A stretch of 64,000 nucleotides of DNA from Euborellia annulipes (lineage: Eukaryota > Arthropoda > Insecta > Dermaptera > Anisolabididae), in NCBI GenBank assembly GCA_023213315.1, contig JAKCPI010002447.1, forward strand, positions 60,964 through 124,963, given 5' to 3'. The notes beneath the pieces are model-generated. The model had not been told where the DNA came from, did not search any database, and saw only the letters and a program-made list of their open reading frames with translations. The position numbers and the translations under genes were made by a program. Shown piece by piece: positions 35,301-48,300 of the stretch (the stretch's first letter is position 1; every line of letters starts with the position of its first letter).

Positions 35301-38300
35301 TTTCAACTCCAAAGGTAGGTGCTGATTTCCTCCGATGCAATATTATTTCAAAATTTTCGTTTTTTTAATCAATTTAACAAAAGTACATAAAAAATTTTAT
35401 TTAATAATAAATTAGGTCACATTTGCTGAAATTCTTTTCTAGTGTTATTTGAAAGAAAAAAAAAACATAGTGAATGAATTGAAAGAGGTGTGCAACAAAA
35501 ATTCAATGAGATTTCATTAATCCGATATTTAAAGAATAATTTATTAAAGAGCTCATTTTGCAATGACCTGAGCTTATATAACATTACCTTTTAGAATGGA
35601 AATCATTTCATAGAGGCCTCTACAACAACTACTTGCTTTAAGAATATTTCCAAATCATTTGAGGATAAATAAAAATTCTAAGTAATATGAAAAGTACCAA
35701 GAATGCAATCTGACTTTCCTTGCGTCCCCTGCGAAATCGGTTTTAAATCAAAGTTTTGTTCTCTGGTTGTAGATTTTTTTAAAGATTTTTGGTCGACATA
35801 TTGATATATTTAGATTACGGCAGTTGATTAGAATTCAAGTTTTAAAATTGCCGGGGGCGGGGGGGGGGGGGCTGGCAACGGTTTAGAGCAAGAGCCACCA
35901 AGATTGATTCAGATGAGAATATACATTTTAAAGAGCATCTAAAAATTAATTGATTTATGAATTTTAATCAACATCGTAGAGCGAATTTTAAGAAAACGAA
36001 AAAAAAAATCATTGTGTGGTTTTATGAAACCACGATGCAAGTGAAATTTTTTTCGGATCGTAGGCGTCGAGTGAAAGATAAGTTTTAGTGGGGGGGGACG
36101 CCCCCCTAGTAGCGCTAATAGAACTTTCTGAGGTCGGGAATATCATTTTTCAATTAATTAGATCCTAGAGAAGCGTCATTTTAAATTTTATTAAAATCGA
36201 GTAAAAAAAAAAACAAAAAAAAACAATAATTTTAGGGGGGAGGAGGGGGCGTAGATCGGAAATTATATAATAGTATAGATATAGATAATCAATTTTGTTT
36301 TATATAGGCTTACTTTATTTATATTTTGATGAAATAAGTATAAATGCCGTAGCGTAGTAAAAAAAAAACCTGGTGTGAGTCGCCATGAGGTCACAGCTAG
36401 TGACGTCATGGCTTGTAGCGTCATGGCTTTTTACGTCACGGCTTGTATCGCGACATGGTGATAGAAGAACCAAAAAATTCGTAGCGATATAATAAAAGTT
36501 TCACTTTAAAAAAAAACTCGAAAAGTATTAGTACTTTTTGTTTAAGAAGTTAAATATCAAATGTCAACCTCCTGGCTCTTTTCGTTCTTAAATTAAGATA
36601 AATATTTTGTTCACACACAGAGAGACCACCCATTTCGCCGAGCCCACTTTTTTGGATTCAGGGAACCGCAAAACGTATTTCCAAAAAAATCCCGACATCG
36701 AATTTTTTACATGAATGTAATTATTTATCTTTATATATTACATACACACATTTATACACAGACTTTTTTTTCTTTTCTTTTCCTTATCAATTGAAACGTA
36801 GACATCAGTATAAAGTAGGGGTGAGATTATTTACTTTTCTCTTAGTGTTGCCGCCGGTATATTGCGATAAAGTAACAAATTGTAAGTTTAAATAAAATTT
36901 CTAGTAAAAGCGCCTTCAAGAGAATGTAGAAGAAATATATTTTTATTTGGGTCCTAAACGAGGATCTCTGTGCATGGGCGTAACTATGGCTCATATAATT
37001 CACTCTCTTGGGTGACCATTGTTACACATTGTATGCCCGTTCAACAATATACATGTTCAATTCTCAACAGTTTGAAACATGTAGGCCTACCATCTATTGC
37101 AATAATATGGAGGCTAACCCCGGTAGTTAGGCAGCCCAAATGGCACACTATAGTGTTTTCAAAGAAGAAACAAGACAAAAAAGGTTAAAAAGGGTATTTC
37201 TCATACAATAGTGTGCGTGTGCCATTTGGGCTGCCTAACTACCGGGCTTTAGTCTCAATACTATTGCAATAGATGGTATATACCAAGCATTCAGCGGCGT
37301 AACCAGCCTTTGAGGGCGGGGGGGGGGGGGCGAAGCTCAACTAGGGCGCCGATTTTCCAGGGGGCTTCATAGGCCGTAGGGCGCCTATGCCTACGGTTTC
37401 GAGGGGCGCCAAGGGCTTGATGCGCCTGGGGCGGGGGGGGGGGGGCGCCCCCCTCGCCCCCACTTGGTTACGCCACTGCAAGCATTTATAAACTAACTCT
37501 GAGGATAAAAAAAAAACAATTAAAAGACTGATGATGGCACTAATAAATGCACCAAAACGTCTCCAGGAAAATTGTTGTAGCATTCAGAATAATTCCTTTT
37601 TTGGGGCTACCTCTGCCCAGGGCCGACTCTAGGATTTTGACACCCCGATGCAGAACCGTATTTTTTTTCTGGGGGGGGGGGGGGGGAGCCTGAACTCAAA
37701 AATTTTTCTGCAGAAAATTTTTTTTTAAAGAAACAAAATTTTTACCGCCCTTCAAAAATTTTTTCTTTCACGGAACCTAAGTTTTCCGCCCTGCAGAAAA
37801 TTTTTTTCTCTGCCCGTGAATGAAAATTATTTTACCTTTTTTTTTAGAGACGCAAAATTTTGGCCGCCTTCGAAAGTTTTTCCCGTTGATTATGACGCCC
37901 TTAAAACTCTCAAAGAAAAGTTGTTAGATAGGCCCTATCATTTTTCACCTCTCTGGCACGTGTCACGAAGCTTTTCAACAAAATCGGCCAAAGAGCCTTC
38001 TTCTTCTGTCCTCGCCTTATTCCCGCGATATGGGGTCCGCGGACTTAACTATTTCCCTCCAACACTATCATGAGTTTTTGCGACTGGAAGAAATAGTACA
38101 GGCCGGCCCGTCGCACGGTCTGACGCCTGTTGAAAAGAGGAAGGAAGAGACAGACATACAAAGAATTGAAGGACTGCCTGTCCATGCTCGGGCAGCTCGT
38201 GGTCGCCATCCACGTACCCACAAGATGTGGGCCCCTGAGCGAAAATCAGCCAAAGAGAGTACTAGTACTTTATTGATCTATTTTTTTTTCAGTTTTTTTT

Positions 38301-41300
38301 TTTTAGATTTTCTCAAAATACGCTCGTATGAATTTTGATTAAAATTCAAAAATCAATTATTTTTTTAGACCCTCTTTAAAATGTATATTCTCATTTTTCC
38401 CTTGAAATCTTTTGAAGCACACTTTACTCTTGTACTTCGTTGGAAAGATAGGAGAAATGGTTGCCACGGTAACAGAATTTAAATCTTTTTCTGTTTAAGA
38501 GCTTAAATTGTGCATCTTGAATTCAAATGTACCGTGCTGATGGAAACTAAATATCGACACAAAAAAATCTTTTTTTTTTTTTGGTATTTTGAAAAACCAA
38601 TCTATTTGGCCTACTTACTTGTTAGTAATAAATACTCGTATATTTGATTCCACAAAAAATCTGGTGTGACTCGCACCAGATTTTTTTACTTTCTCTTACC
38701 TATGTATATATGTAATATATATATAGAGAGAAAGTATTGGATTCATGTCAAAAATTCGATGTCGAGATTTTGATGGATCTTCACGTTTTGAGGTCCCCTG
38801 AATCCAAAAAAGTGGTTTTCGCGACATGGTCTGTCTGTGTGTGTGTCTGTGTGTCTGTGAACAAAATATCTCAAGAACGAAAAGAGCTAGGAGGTTGAAA
38901 TTTTATATTTAAGTTAGGCACCTCCCTGAGACGTGACACGAAGCTTTTGAACAAAATCGGCCAAAGAGTACTAGTACTTTACTGATGCACTTTTTCAGTT
39001 TTTTTCGATTTTCTCTAAATTTGCTCCAACGATTTTTTTTTTAAATTCAAAAATCAATTATATTTTAGATCTTCAATAAAATGTATATTCTCATTTTGTG
39101 ATTGAAATCTTCTGAAGACCACTTTACTCTTGTACTCCATAGAAAAGATAGGAGAAATGGTTTCCATGGTAACAAAATATAAATATTTTCCCATACTTAT
39201 AAATTTTACATCTTGAATTCAATTGTACCCTACTGTCGGAAACTAAATACATGTCGACACAAAAAATCTGGTGAGACAAGCACAGAACACAACTTTCGAT
39301 TACCGAAGGTAAGAGAAAGTTGTGTGCTGTGCGCCAGTCACACCAGATTTTTTATTTATTTATTTATTTATTTTTATTTTTTTTTTTTTTTTGAGATTTC
39401 TGGGTGAGGGGTGGAGAGTTCATATCTCCTCTACTGGTTAAGATCCTGTAAATATTGCAATATATTTGTATACTTTTTACCATTTATTTATCTTCGGAAT
39501 GACTTGCAAAAAGAAGTTAATTTTAATTCATAAGAAAGTCGTAAGCAACTAACGGAGGTCTGTCTGTTCGTCTGTCTGGCGGAAGAATAGGATAGATCGA
39601 GTTCAATGGCCATGAAGTAAGAGTAAGAGTGAAAGTCCTCACAAGGACGACAGGAAACGACCTTGGCCGTCACCGAGGATCGCAAGGGGCGTTTTGTTGT
39701 CGTATTCTAAGAGTTAATTGAACCACAAACAATCTCTATTTTATTATCTATATTATAATCGATTACACTGGGTACGGAATAGCGGAGGCGAGAGCACAAT
39801 GAGATCATTTTTCTCGCTTGAAGTTTAAACTAATATCCGGAAGTTCTAAAATACTTCAACTTTTCAAAATACAGGCAAAAATATCTTAGAAATATTTTTC
39901 ACCTGCTCATTTGGGCGTAAAGTGTACTTAAACTATTTTCAAGTAAAGTTTTATTGATATACTTTTTAAAGAGTATCTAAAAAAGGATTTTTAAATTTTA
40001 ATTGTTAGAGCGAATTTTGAGAAATCGAAAAAACTGAAAAAAAATACAATAGTAAAGTACTAGTACCCTTTGGCTAATGTGATTGAAATTTCTTAAAATA
40101 CTCGCGACATAGGTCATTGGTTAAGTGTAAAATTTGAGTTTTGTTTTTGAGTAATTCCCATTAACGCACATTTTTTGATATTTCACTTGAAATCAATTTA
40201 ATTTAGTGTGAAAAAAATCTTAAATTTCAAGAAGATCGATTCCAGTTAAAATATCAAAACATAATGTTTATGTAAATTTCTCTGAAAGAGATTTTATTGC
40301 TTTTAAATGGCTGTTTTATTGCTTTTCTCGAAATTGCCATTAAAAGGAGGCGATTCCCTTTAGCTTGAATTTGACGTCATTTTCACAATCTTTTGAATGA
40401 ATTTCAACTGAAATATCAAAAAGTGTGGATTAAATTAAATAACTCAATAAGGAAAGAACTCTCGAGCATCCCTGTCCCAAGCATTCATTCCAATCTACCA
40501 AATTGTTTGTATATTGCCGGAAACATAGTACAGTGGAACCTCGCTTAACGAGCATAATTCGTTACAGAATCATACTCGTAAAGCGAAACATTCGTTACGC
40601 AAACAATGACATTCTTCCCATAAAACTGTCCCACCCATGACACAGACTGATATAACATGTCACAATCCAGAAATTCCTCTCTCCTCACCACTCGTTATGC
40701 GAAACGTCGCTCATTAGGCAAGTCATTCTTTCACATTTTGTTTTGCGTTATGCGAATTACTCGTTATGTGAGGTTCTACTGTATATGTTTACACAAAAAA
40801 TCTCGTGTGACAAGCACAGAACACAACTTTCAATTGCCGAAGGTAAGAGAAAGTTGTGTGCACTGCGACCAGACACACCAGATTTTTCTCGAGCAAAAAA
40901 GAACATGCAATATTCTTAGCAGAATTGTAAATAAAATATTTGTGTAACTTTTAAAGTCTATATGGCCTAAGATGCCGAAGACTTTTAAAAAAATTTATTT
41001 TTGAATGAGTACTTTTCATTCTATACCGGCAATCAAGTACTCATATGAGTAAAGTATCGAGTAAAAAAGGTACTAGTATCGCATCAAAAGTATCGATATA
41101 CTAGTAAGTATCGATACTTTTTTGGTGTCCCTATTCTCAGCTATAGGCCTACATATGTTCAACTTCTAACTTGAAGATAAAGAAAAGATCCTGAAGAGTA
41201 AAAAATAACATTTTTTCAAAATTGGTTCAAATGATGTTATTTTGTACCATACTCGTATTTGTCAAAGGCTAACAATGCTTTTATGTTTTTGATTAAAAGC

Positions 41301-42321
41301 CTATATAAAATTTATTTCATTTCAGAAATTTATTCGACTTAAATCTTGTCTACAGGCCCACATCTAAACAGATAGATAGCCAGAAAGAGAGATTGTCAAA
41401 TTAACATTTTTAAGTGGTAAAGGGGTATCATCAACCCTCCCCCCCCCCAATTCTCAAAAAAATATAGAGAGAGAAATTACAGAATTAACATTGTAAACGC
41501 TGTTAAAAATTAGAAAAAATTTATTATTTGATTTATTGCGAGAGGGGGGGGGGGGGGGAGTTATCGAGCTCCTCCCCCGAATAATATCTTAGCTTGCGTA
41601 GCTCGTTGTCAACAACGCGCACGGGCCAGGTATGAGCACAAAGTCACCTGGTTAGAGGAAAGAAATAAAACTAAATTCTCTACTCGTATTGGAGAAATTT
41701 GAGGAGAGGAGCTTTTTGTGAGCCTCCCAAGCAACTCAATCAACATTTTCTTGCTGGATTAAATTATTATATGTACCAGTATAATAATATATATGTTTAT
41801 TCAAATAACTTTCACTTAGAGTATAATTGAAAGGTAATAGCTGTAATAAAACTAATAACATTATTCAACATATTTGTTCTGATCATCAAAAATGACAAGG
41901 ATTGATTTAGGCCAAGGCCACCATTTTGGGACATGTACTGTATAATTATTTTTTCTAATTAATACTGATATTTCTTAATGTTCGGAATAAACATACTCTA
42001 GACTACTTACATATAATTAATATAAAAAAATATAAATATTCAACGTGTGCTGTATACAATTTATTATTATAAAATTGAAAAAATCTAAAACAAAGAATAA
42101 TTTTAGCTGTACACAACATTAATTAGCTCTAGTTCTCAATGCGAGTTTGTTTTCCACCAGCGATTCTAAAAAGCGGTTATGGCCATCTATGCAATTTTTA
42201 ATTACTATTTTAATTTATTTCAATAAGCAATCACAAGCAGAAATTTCCCTTGAATCTTTAATTGAAATAGTAAATTTGAACAAGAACGAGTGATATCTAT
42301 ATTATTATATAAAAGACAATC

Positions 42322-42382
<61 letters not shown>

Positions 42383-45300
42383 AACGCATAGACTCCGAAA
42401 CTACTGGACCGATTTTCATGGAGTTTTTTTTAATGGGTAGGGAATTTTCCGGGGGTGGTTTTAGGCTATCATTATATCGAATTAGGGGGTAGGGAACCCC
42501 CCTTTTTGGGGGTTATCAATTACCCCATAGCAAAGCATTGGAAAACAGGATCTAACTCGCTTTATGAAAAATATATTTATCAAATCTTTAAAATGAAAAA
42601 TAAAAACTCTTCCCCCCCTAACAATTCGACATTTGAAAATATTTTTCCGCTCTGTGCCCCCCCCCCTAAAATTTTATTTTTTTTATTTTTCATTCGATTT
42701 TAATAAAATTTAAAATGTTGCTTTCTTAGGGTGTAAATAATTGAAAAATGGTATTTTAGACCCCAGAAAGTTCAATCACCCCCCTGATCCCCCCTAAAAT
42801 TTATTTTTCATCAGATTTTAATAAAATTTAAAATGACGCTTTCTTAAGGTGTAAATAATTGAAAAATGGTATTTTAGACCCCAGAAAGTTCAATCACCTC
42901 CCTGACCCCTCCTGAAATTTATTTTTTATTCGATTTTAATAAAATTTAAAATGTTGCTTTCTTAGGGTGTAAATAATTGAAAAATGGTATTTTAGACATC
43001 AGAAAGTTCAATCACCCCCCCTGACCCCCCTAAAATTTATTTTTCATCAGATTTTAATAAAATTTAAAATGACGCTTTCTTAGGGTGTAAATAATTGAAA
43101 AATGGTATTTTAGACCCCAGAAAGTTCAATCACCCCCCTGACCCCCCCCTAAAATTTATTTTTTATTCGAATTTAATAAAATTTAAAATGACGCTTTCTT
43201 AGGGTGTAAATAATTGAAAAATGGTATTTTAGACCCCAGAAAGTTCAATCACCCCCCTGACCCCCCCTAAAATTTATTTTTTATTCGAATTTAATAAAAT
43301 TTAAAATGACGCTTTCTTAGGGTGTAAATAATTGAAAAATGGTATTTTAGACCCCAGAAAGTTCAATCACCTCCCTGACCCCTCCTGAAATTTATTTTTC
43401 ATTCGATTTTAATAAAATTTAAAATGTTGCTTTCTTAGGGTGTAAATAATTGAAAAATGGTATTTTAGACATCAGAAAGTTCACTCACCCCCTGCCCCCC
43501 TGAAATTTATTTTTCATTCGATTTTAATAAAATTTAAAATGTTGCTTTCTTAGGGTGTAAATAATTGAAAAATGGTATTTTAGACATCAGAAAGTGCAAT
43601 CACCCCCCTGCCCCCCCCTGAAATTTATTTTTCATTCGATTTTAATAAAATTTAAAATGACGCTTTCTTAGGGTGTAAATAATTGAAAAATGGTATTTTA
43701 GACCTCAGAAAGTTCAATCACCCCCCTGCCCCCCCTGAAATTTATTTTTCATTCGTTTTTAATAAAATTTAAAATTACGCTTCCTTAGGGTGTAAATAAT
43801 TGAAAAATGGTATTTTAGACCCCAGAAAGTTCAATCACCCCCCTGACCCCCCCTAAAATTTATTTTTTATTCGAATTTAATAAAATTTAAAATGACGCTT
43901 TCTTAGGGTGTAAATAATTGACAAATGGTATTTTAGACCCCAGAAAGTTCAATCACCCCCCTGACCCCCCCTAAAATTTATTTTTCATCAGATTTTAATA
44001 AAATTTAAAATGACGCTTTCTTAGGGTGTAAATAATTGAAAAATGGTATTTTAGACCCCAGAAAGTTCAATCACCCCCCTGACCCCCCTAAAATTTATTT
44101 TTTCATCAGATTTTAATAAAATTTAAAATGACGCTTTCTTAGGGTGTAAATAATTGAAAAATGGTATTTTAGACATCAGAAAGTTCAATCACCCCCTGAC
44201 CCCCCTAAAATTTATTTTTCATCAGATTTTAATAAAATTTAAAATGACGCTTTCTTAGGGTGTAAATAATTGAAAAATGGTATTTTAGACATCAGAAAGT
44301 TCAATCACCCCCCTGACCCCCCCTAAAATTTATTTTTCATCAGATTTTAATAAAATTTAAAATGACGCTTTCTTAGGGTGTAAATAATTGAAAAATGGTA
44401 TTTTAGACCCCAGAAAGTTCAATCACCTCCCTGACCCCTCCTGAAATTTATTTTTCATTCGATTTTAATAAAATTTAAAATGTTGCTTTCTTAGGGTGTA
44501 AATAATTGAAAAATGGTATTTTAGACATCAGAAAGTTCAATCACCCCCTGACCCCCCCCTAAAATTTATTTTTCATCAGATTTTAATAAAATTTAAAATG
44601 TTGCTTTCTTAGGGTGTAAATAATTGAAAAATGGTATTTTAGACCTCAGAAAGTTCAATCACCCCCTGACCCCCCTAAAATTTATTTTTCATCAGATTTT
44701 AATAAAATTTAAAATGACGCTTTCTTAGGGTGTAAATAATTGAAAAATGGTATTTTAGACCCCAGAAAGTTCAATCACCCCCCTGACCCCCCTAAAATTT
44801 ATTTTTTATTCGAATTTAATAAAATTTAAAATGACGCTTTCTTAGGGTGTAAATAATTGAAAAATGGTATTTTAGACCCCAGAAAGTTCAATCACCCCCC
44901 TGACCCCCCCCTAAAATTTATTTTTTATTCGAATTTAATAAAATTTAAAATGACGCTTTCTTAGGGTGTAAATAATTGACAAATGGTATTTTAGACCCCA
45001 GAAAGTTCAATCACCCCCCTGACCCCCCCTAAAATTTATTTTTCATCAGATTTTAATAAAATTTAAAATGACGCTTTCTTAGGGTGTAAATAATTGAAAA
45101 TGGTATTTTAGACCCCAGAAAGTTCAATCACCTCCTGACCCCCCTAAAATTTATTTTTCATCAGATTTTAATAAAATTTAAAATGACCCTTTCTTAGGGT
45201 GTAAATAATTGAAAAATGGTATTTTAGACCCCAGAAAGTTCAATCACCTCCCTGACCCCTCCTGAAATTTATTTTTCATTCGATTTTAATAAAATTTAAA

Positions 45301-48300
45301 ATGTTGCTTTCTTAGGGTGTAAATAATTGAAAAATGGTATTTTAGACCCCAGAAAGTTCAATCACCCCCCTGACCCCCCTAAAATTTATTTTTTATTCGA
45401 TTTTAATAAAATTTAAAATGACGCTTTCTTAGGGTGTAAATAATTGAAAAATGGTATTTTAGACCCCAGAAAGTTCAATCACCCCCTGACCCCCCTGAAA
45501 TTTATTTTTTATTCGATTTTAATAAAATTTAAAATGACGCTTTCTTACGGTGTAAATAATTGAAAAATGGTATTTTAGACCCCAGAAAGTTCCATCACCC
45601 CCTGACCCCCCGTGAAATTTATTTTTCATTCGATTTTAATAAAATTTAAAATGACGCATCCTTAGGGTGTAAATAATTGAAAAATATATTAATCAAATAT
45701 TTAAAATAAAAAATAAAAACTCTTCCTCATAATTAATTAAAATACATTTATCTGGACAACTCTTAGTCATATCCCGAGACGCCGCCCGCCAGGGTTAGCG
45801 GGGTAGGGTTGCCGAAGGCAACCCTACCGCAGCTAGTTTTAGAATAAATTGAGATCGATTAAACATTCGACGACAAAACTAGTTTATTAAAAGTCTCGCT
45901 TCTCGTTCCAAGGGTCAGTGGACGTCCTCAAGAGAGTTTTTCCGAAGAGGCCGACTAGGCACGCGCCTGGCGCGGAAAATTATAGGGCCGGCGAAAAAAC
46001 TGCTTATTTATATACGAATAAATTTAATACAAACCCCATAAACTTAGTATAGCTGTTATCTATCTAACTTGAAAAGTATTTGATGTTGAAAAGGTATAGA
46101 TAATGAACCGCAGGTGGGTTAGGGTGTTTCTCAGTGTGGAGTGGTTGAAGGGGAGGGCGGCAAGAGTCCACTGCCCAGGGGCGGCAAATTCTTAAATCCG
46201 CCCCTGCATGTCCTGAATGATAAATTAAAAAAAAAAAATTATAATTGGCTACCAAATGATATAAAAATATGGGCGGCATCTAAATGACTAAAATATTAGC
46301 TATAGATCGAAAATTTTATTTATTTTTTATTTTTTCAGCATCTCATGTCTGGCTGGCTCATGGATTATAGTTACAAATGTCAACCCGTGGATTATTCACT
46401 TAATCCTACCGCACTCAGGGTAAATATAAAATTATTTTTCATTTATTGATATTAGAATATTCATATATGTCATAGGTATATTTAATTTATATAAAATTAT
46501 AAGACATGAATAAAATTAAAATTAGCAATTTATAAAAAAAAAAGCGAAAGAACAAATTTTATTGTTTGGATGATTTGTTTAAAGGGTTTCCAAAGTAATC
46601 GGAAAAACTGGTTTTCAATTTGTTCCCTAATAAAATTTCAATAATCTTTGTGAGTGGCCTTGTTTATAATCATAAAATCAATGAACTTGCAAAATAAAAG
46701 GAAATTAATGAAGGAAGAAATCTATAAGGAAAACGAAAATATAAATGTTTTTAAATAATTTTTTTTTTTAATTAAACACATAAATAATTGCAATTATGCA
46801 ATGGAAAAAGTAAATGTCTTGCAAATAATTAATTTTTATTTTTATTTATTAGGAAAAAGAGCAAATCTGTCTAAAATGAAATGTTAATATAAATTTTTTC
46901 CTTTTCTTCCAGATGGCAAATTTATGCTGGTGGTATTACATCTCAAAATTGACGGAATTTATGGATACGGTATGTATCGTTAAGTTGCATAAATAAATAT
47001 ATTTGATTAATAAATGAGGCAAATGTGTGAGTAAGAATAGAATAATTTTATAATCATATCTTCATTAAGTCAGAAACCAGTGATTAACGTAATTATGGCA
47101 AAGAATATTTAATTATTATTTATCAATTATAGTAATTAAATGAGTTGTGAATTTTTTTTGCAGATATTTTTTGTTTTGAGAAAAAAAGACAACCAAATAA
47201 GTTTATTACATCTTTACCACCATTCACTTACGCCTGTCGAGACTTGGGTCTGTGTTAAATTCCTTGCAGGTAAAAATATCGATTGTACGAGTAGCTTTAA
47301 AAAAACATTTTCATTTTCATGTGAATATCTTTGAAAAATCAGGGCGGGGCATGGGACAAAAATGGTCAATAAAATTCCGTTTCATACTCTAATTTCGAAA
47401 TCTAAAGAAATGACCAAGTGATAAGTCATTTTATGTTCGAATCTTCGGTGATGCCCTTGATTAAGACTGGGGATAATAACAATGAGCGCTACTCTGACTA
47501 CTTCATTCGATCCTCAATTCAACATGAGGATCAATTAAATATTTGTGCACAAAATTTTCAAAAGTTGGATAGAGTGAATCGAAAAAAAAAAATCAATTTT
47601 ATAAACAATTTTAAAATTGCCCTATTTAATGAACATTAAGAGATGTTGAACTGAACCTAATTCTGTTTAGTTAGCCCTGACATGAAACTACCAACTCACC
47701 ATACAACGCAGAGAGAGAGAGAGAGAGAGCGATAGGGTAATTTAACTACAATGAGCCCTACAAAATACAAACACTAAAAGATTTGTTACGAACATAATCA
47801 TCACAAGGATTAGAAAACTAACGATTCGAATATTAATTTATGTTTTTCAGGAGGCCATGGAACATTTTCAAATTTAATTAATAACATTGTACACGTAATT
47901 ATGTACTTTTATTACATGATGTCGGCGATGGGTCCTCAATATCAAAAATATCTTTGGTGGAAGAAATACCTCACAACGCTACAATTGGTTTGTAAAAAAT
48001 TTTATTAAAGTTTTTAGTTTAAACGAATCTCATAATTGTTGAAATTCAAAAATATTCGCATACCAACTATTAATACTTAAACTGGGGTTTGTATTGGCTG
48101 ACTCTTCCTCTTCCATTTTACTGGTACATCGATTAACACAGTCACTTTTCATTTTCTTTATACATTTAAAAAAAAATATTTTTATGAATCAATTCAGGTT
48201 ATATCTCTGGAACTATTTCAATAAGGATAGAACTTTACTTGTAGAAAAAAAGGTATCGCTAAGATTTTGGCGAGGATGATTATTGCGAGAAGAGTTTACA

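Noticed and set aside
42660..45690. CRISPR-like array
   Set aside because: Units are contiguous ~118-base tandem repeats without unique spacers, inside a Helitron, in a eukaryotic intron.
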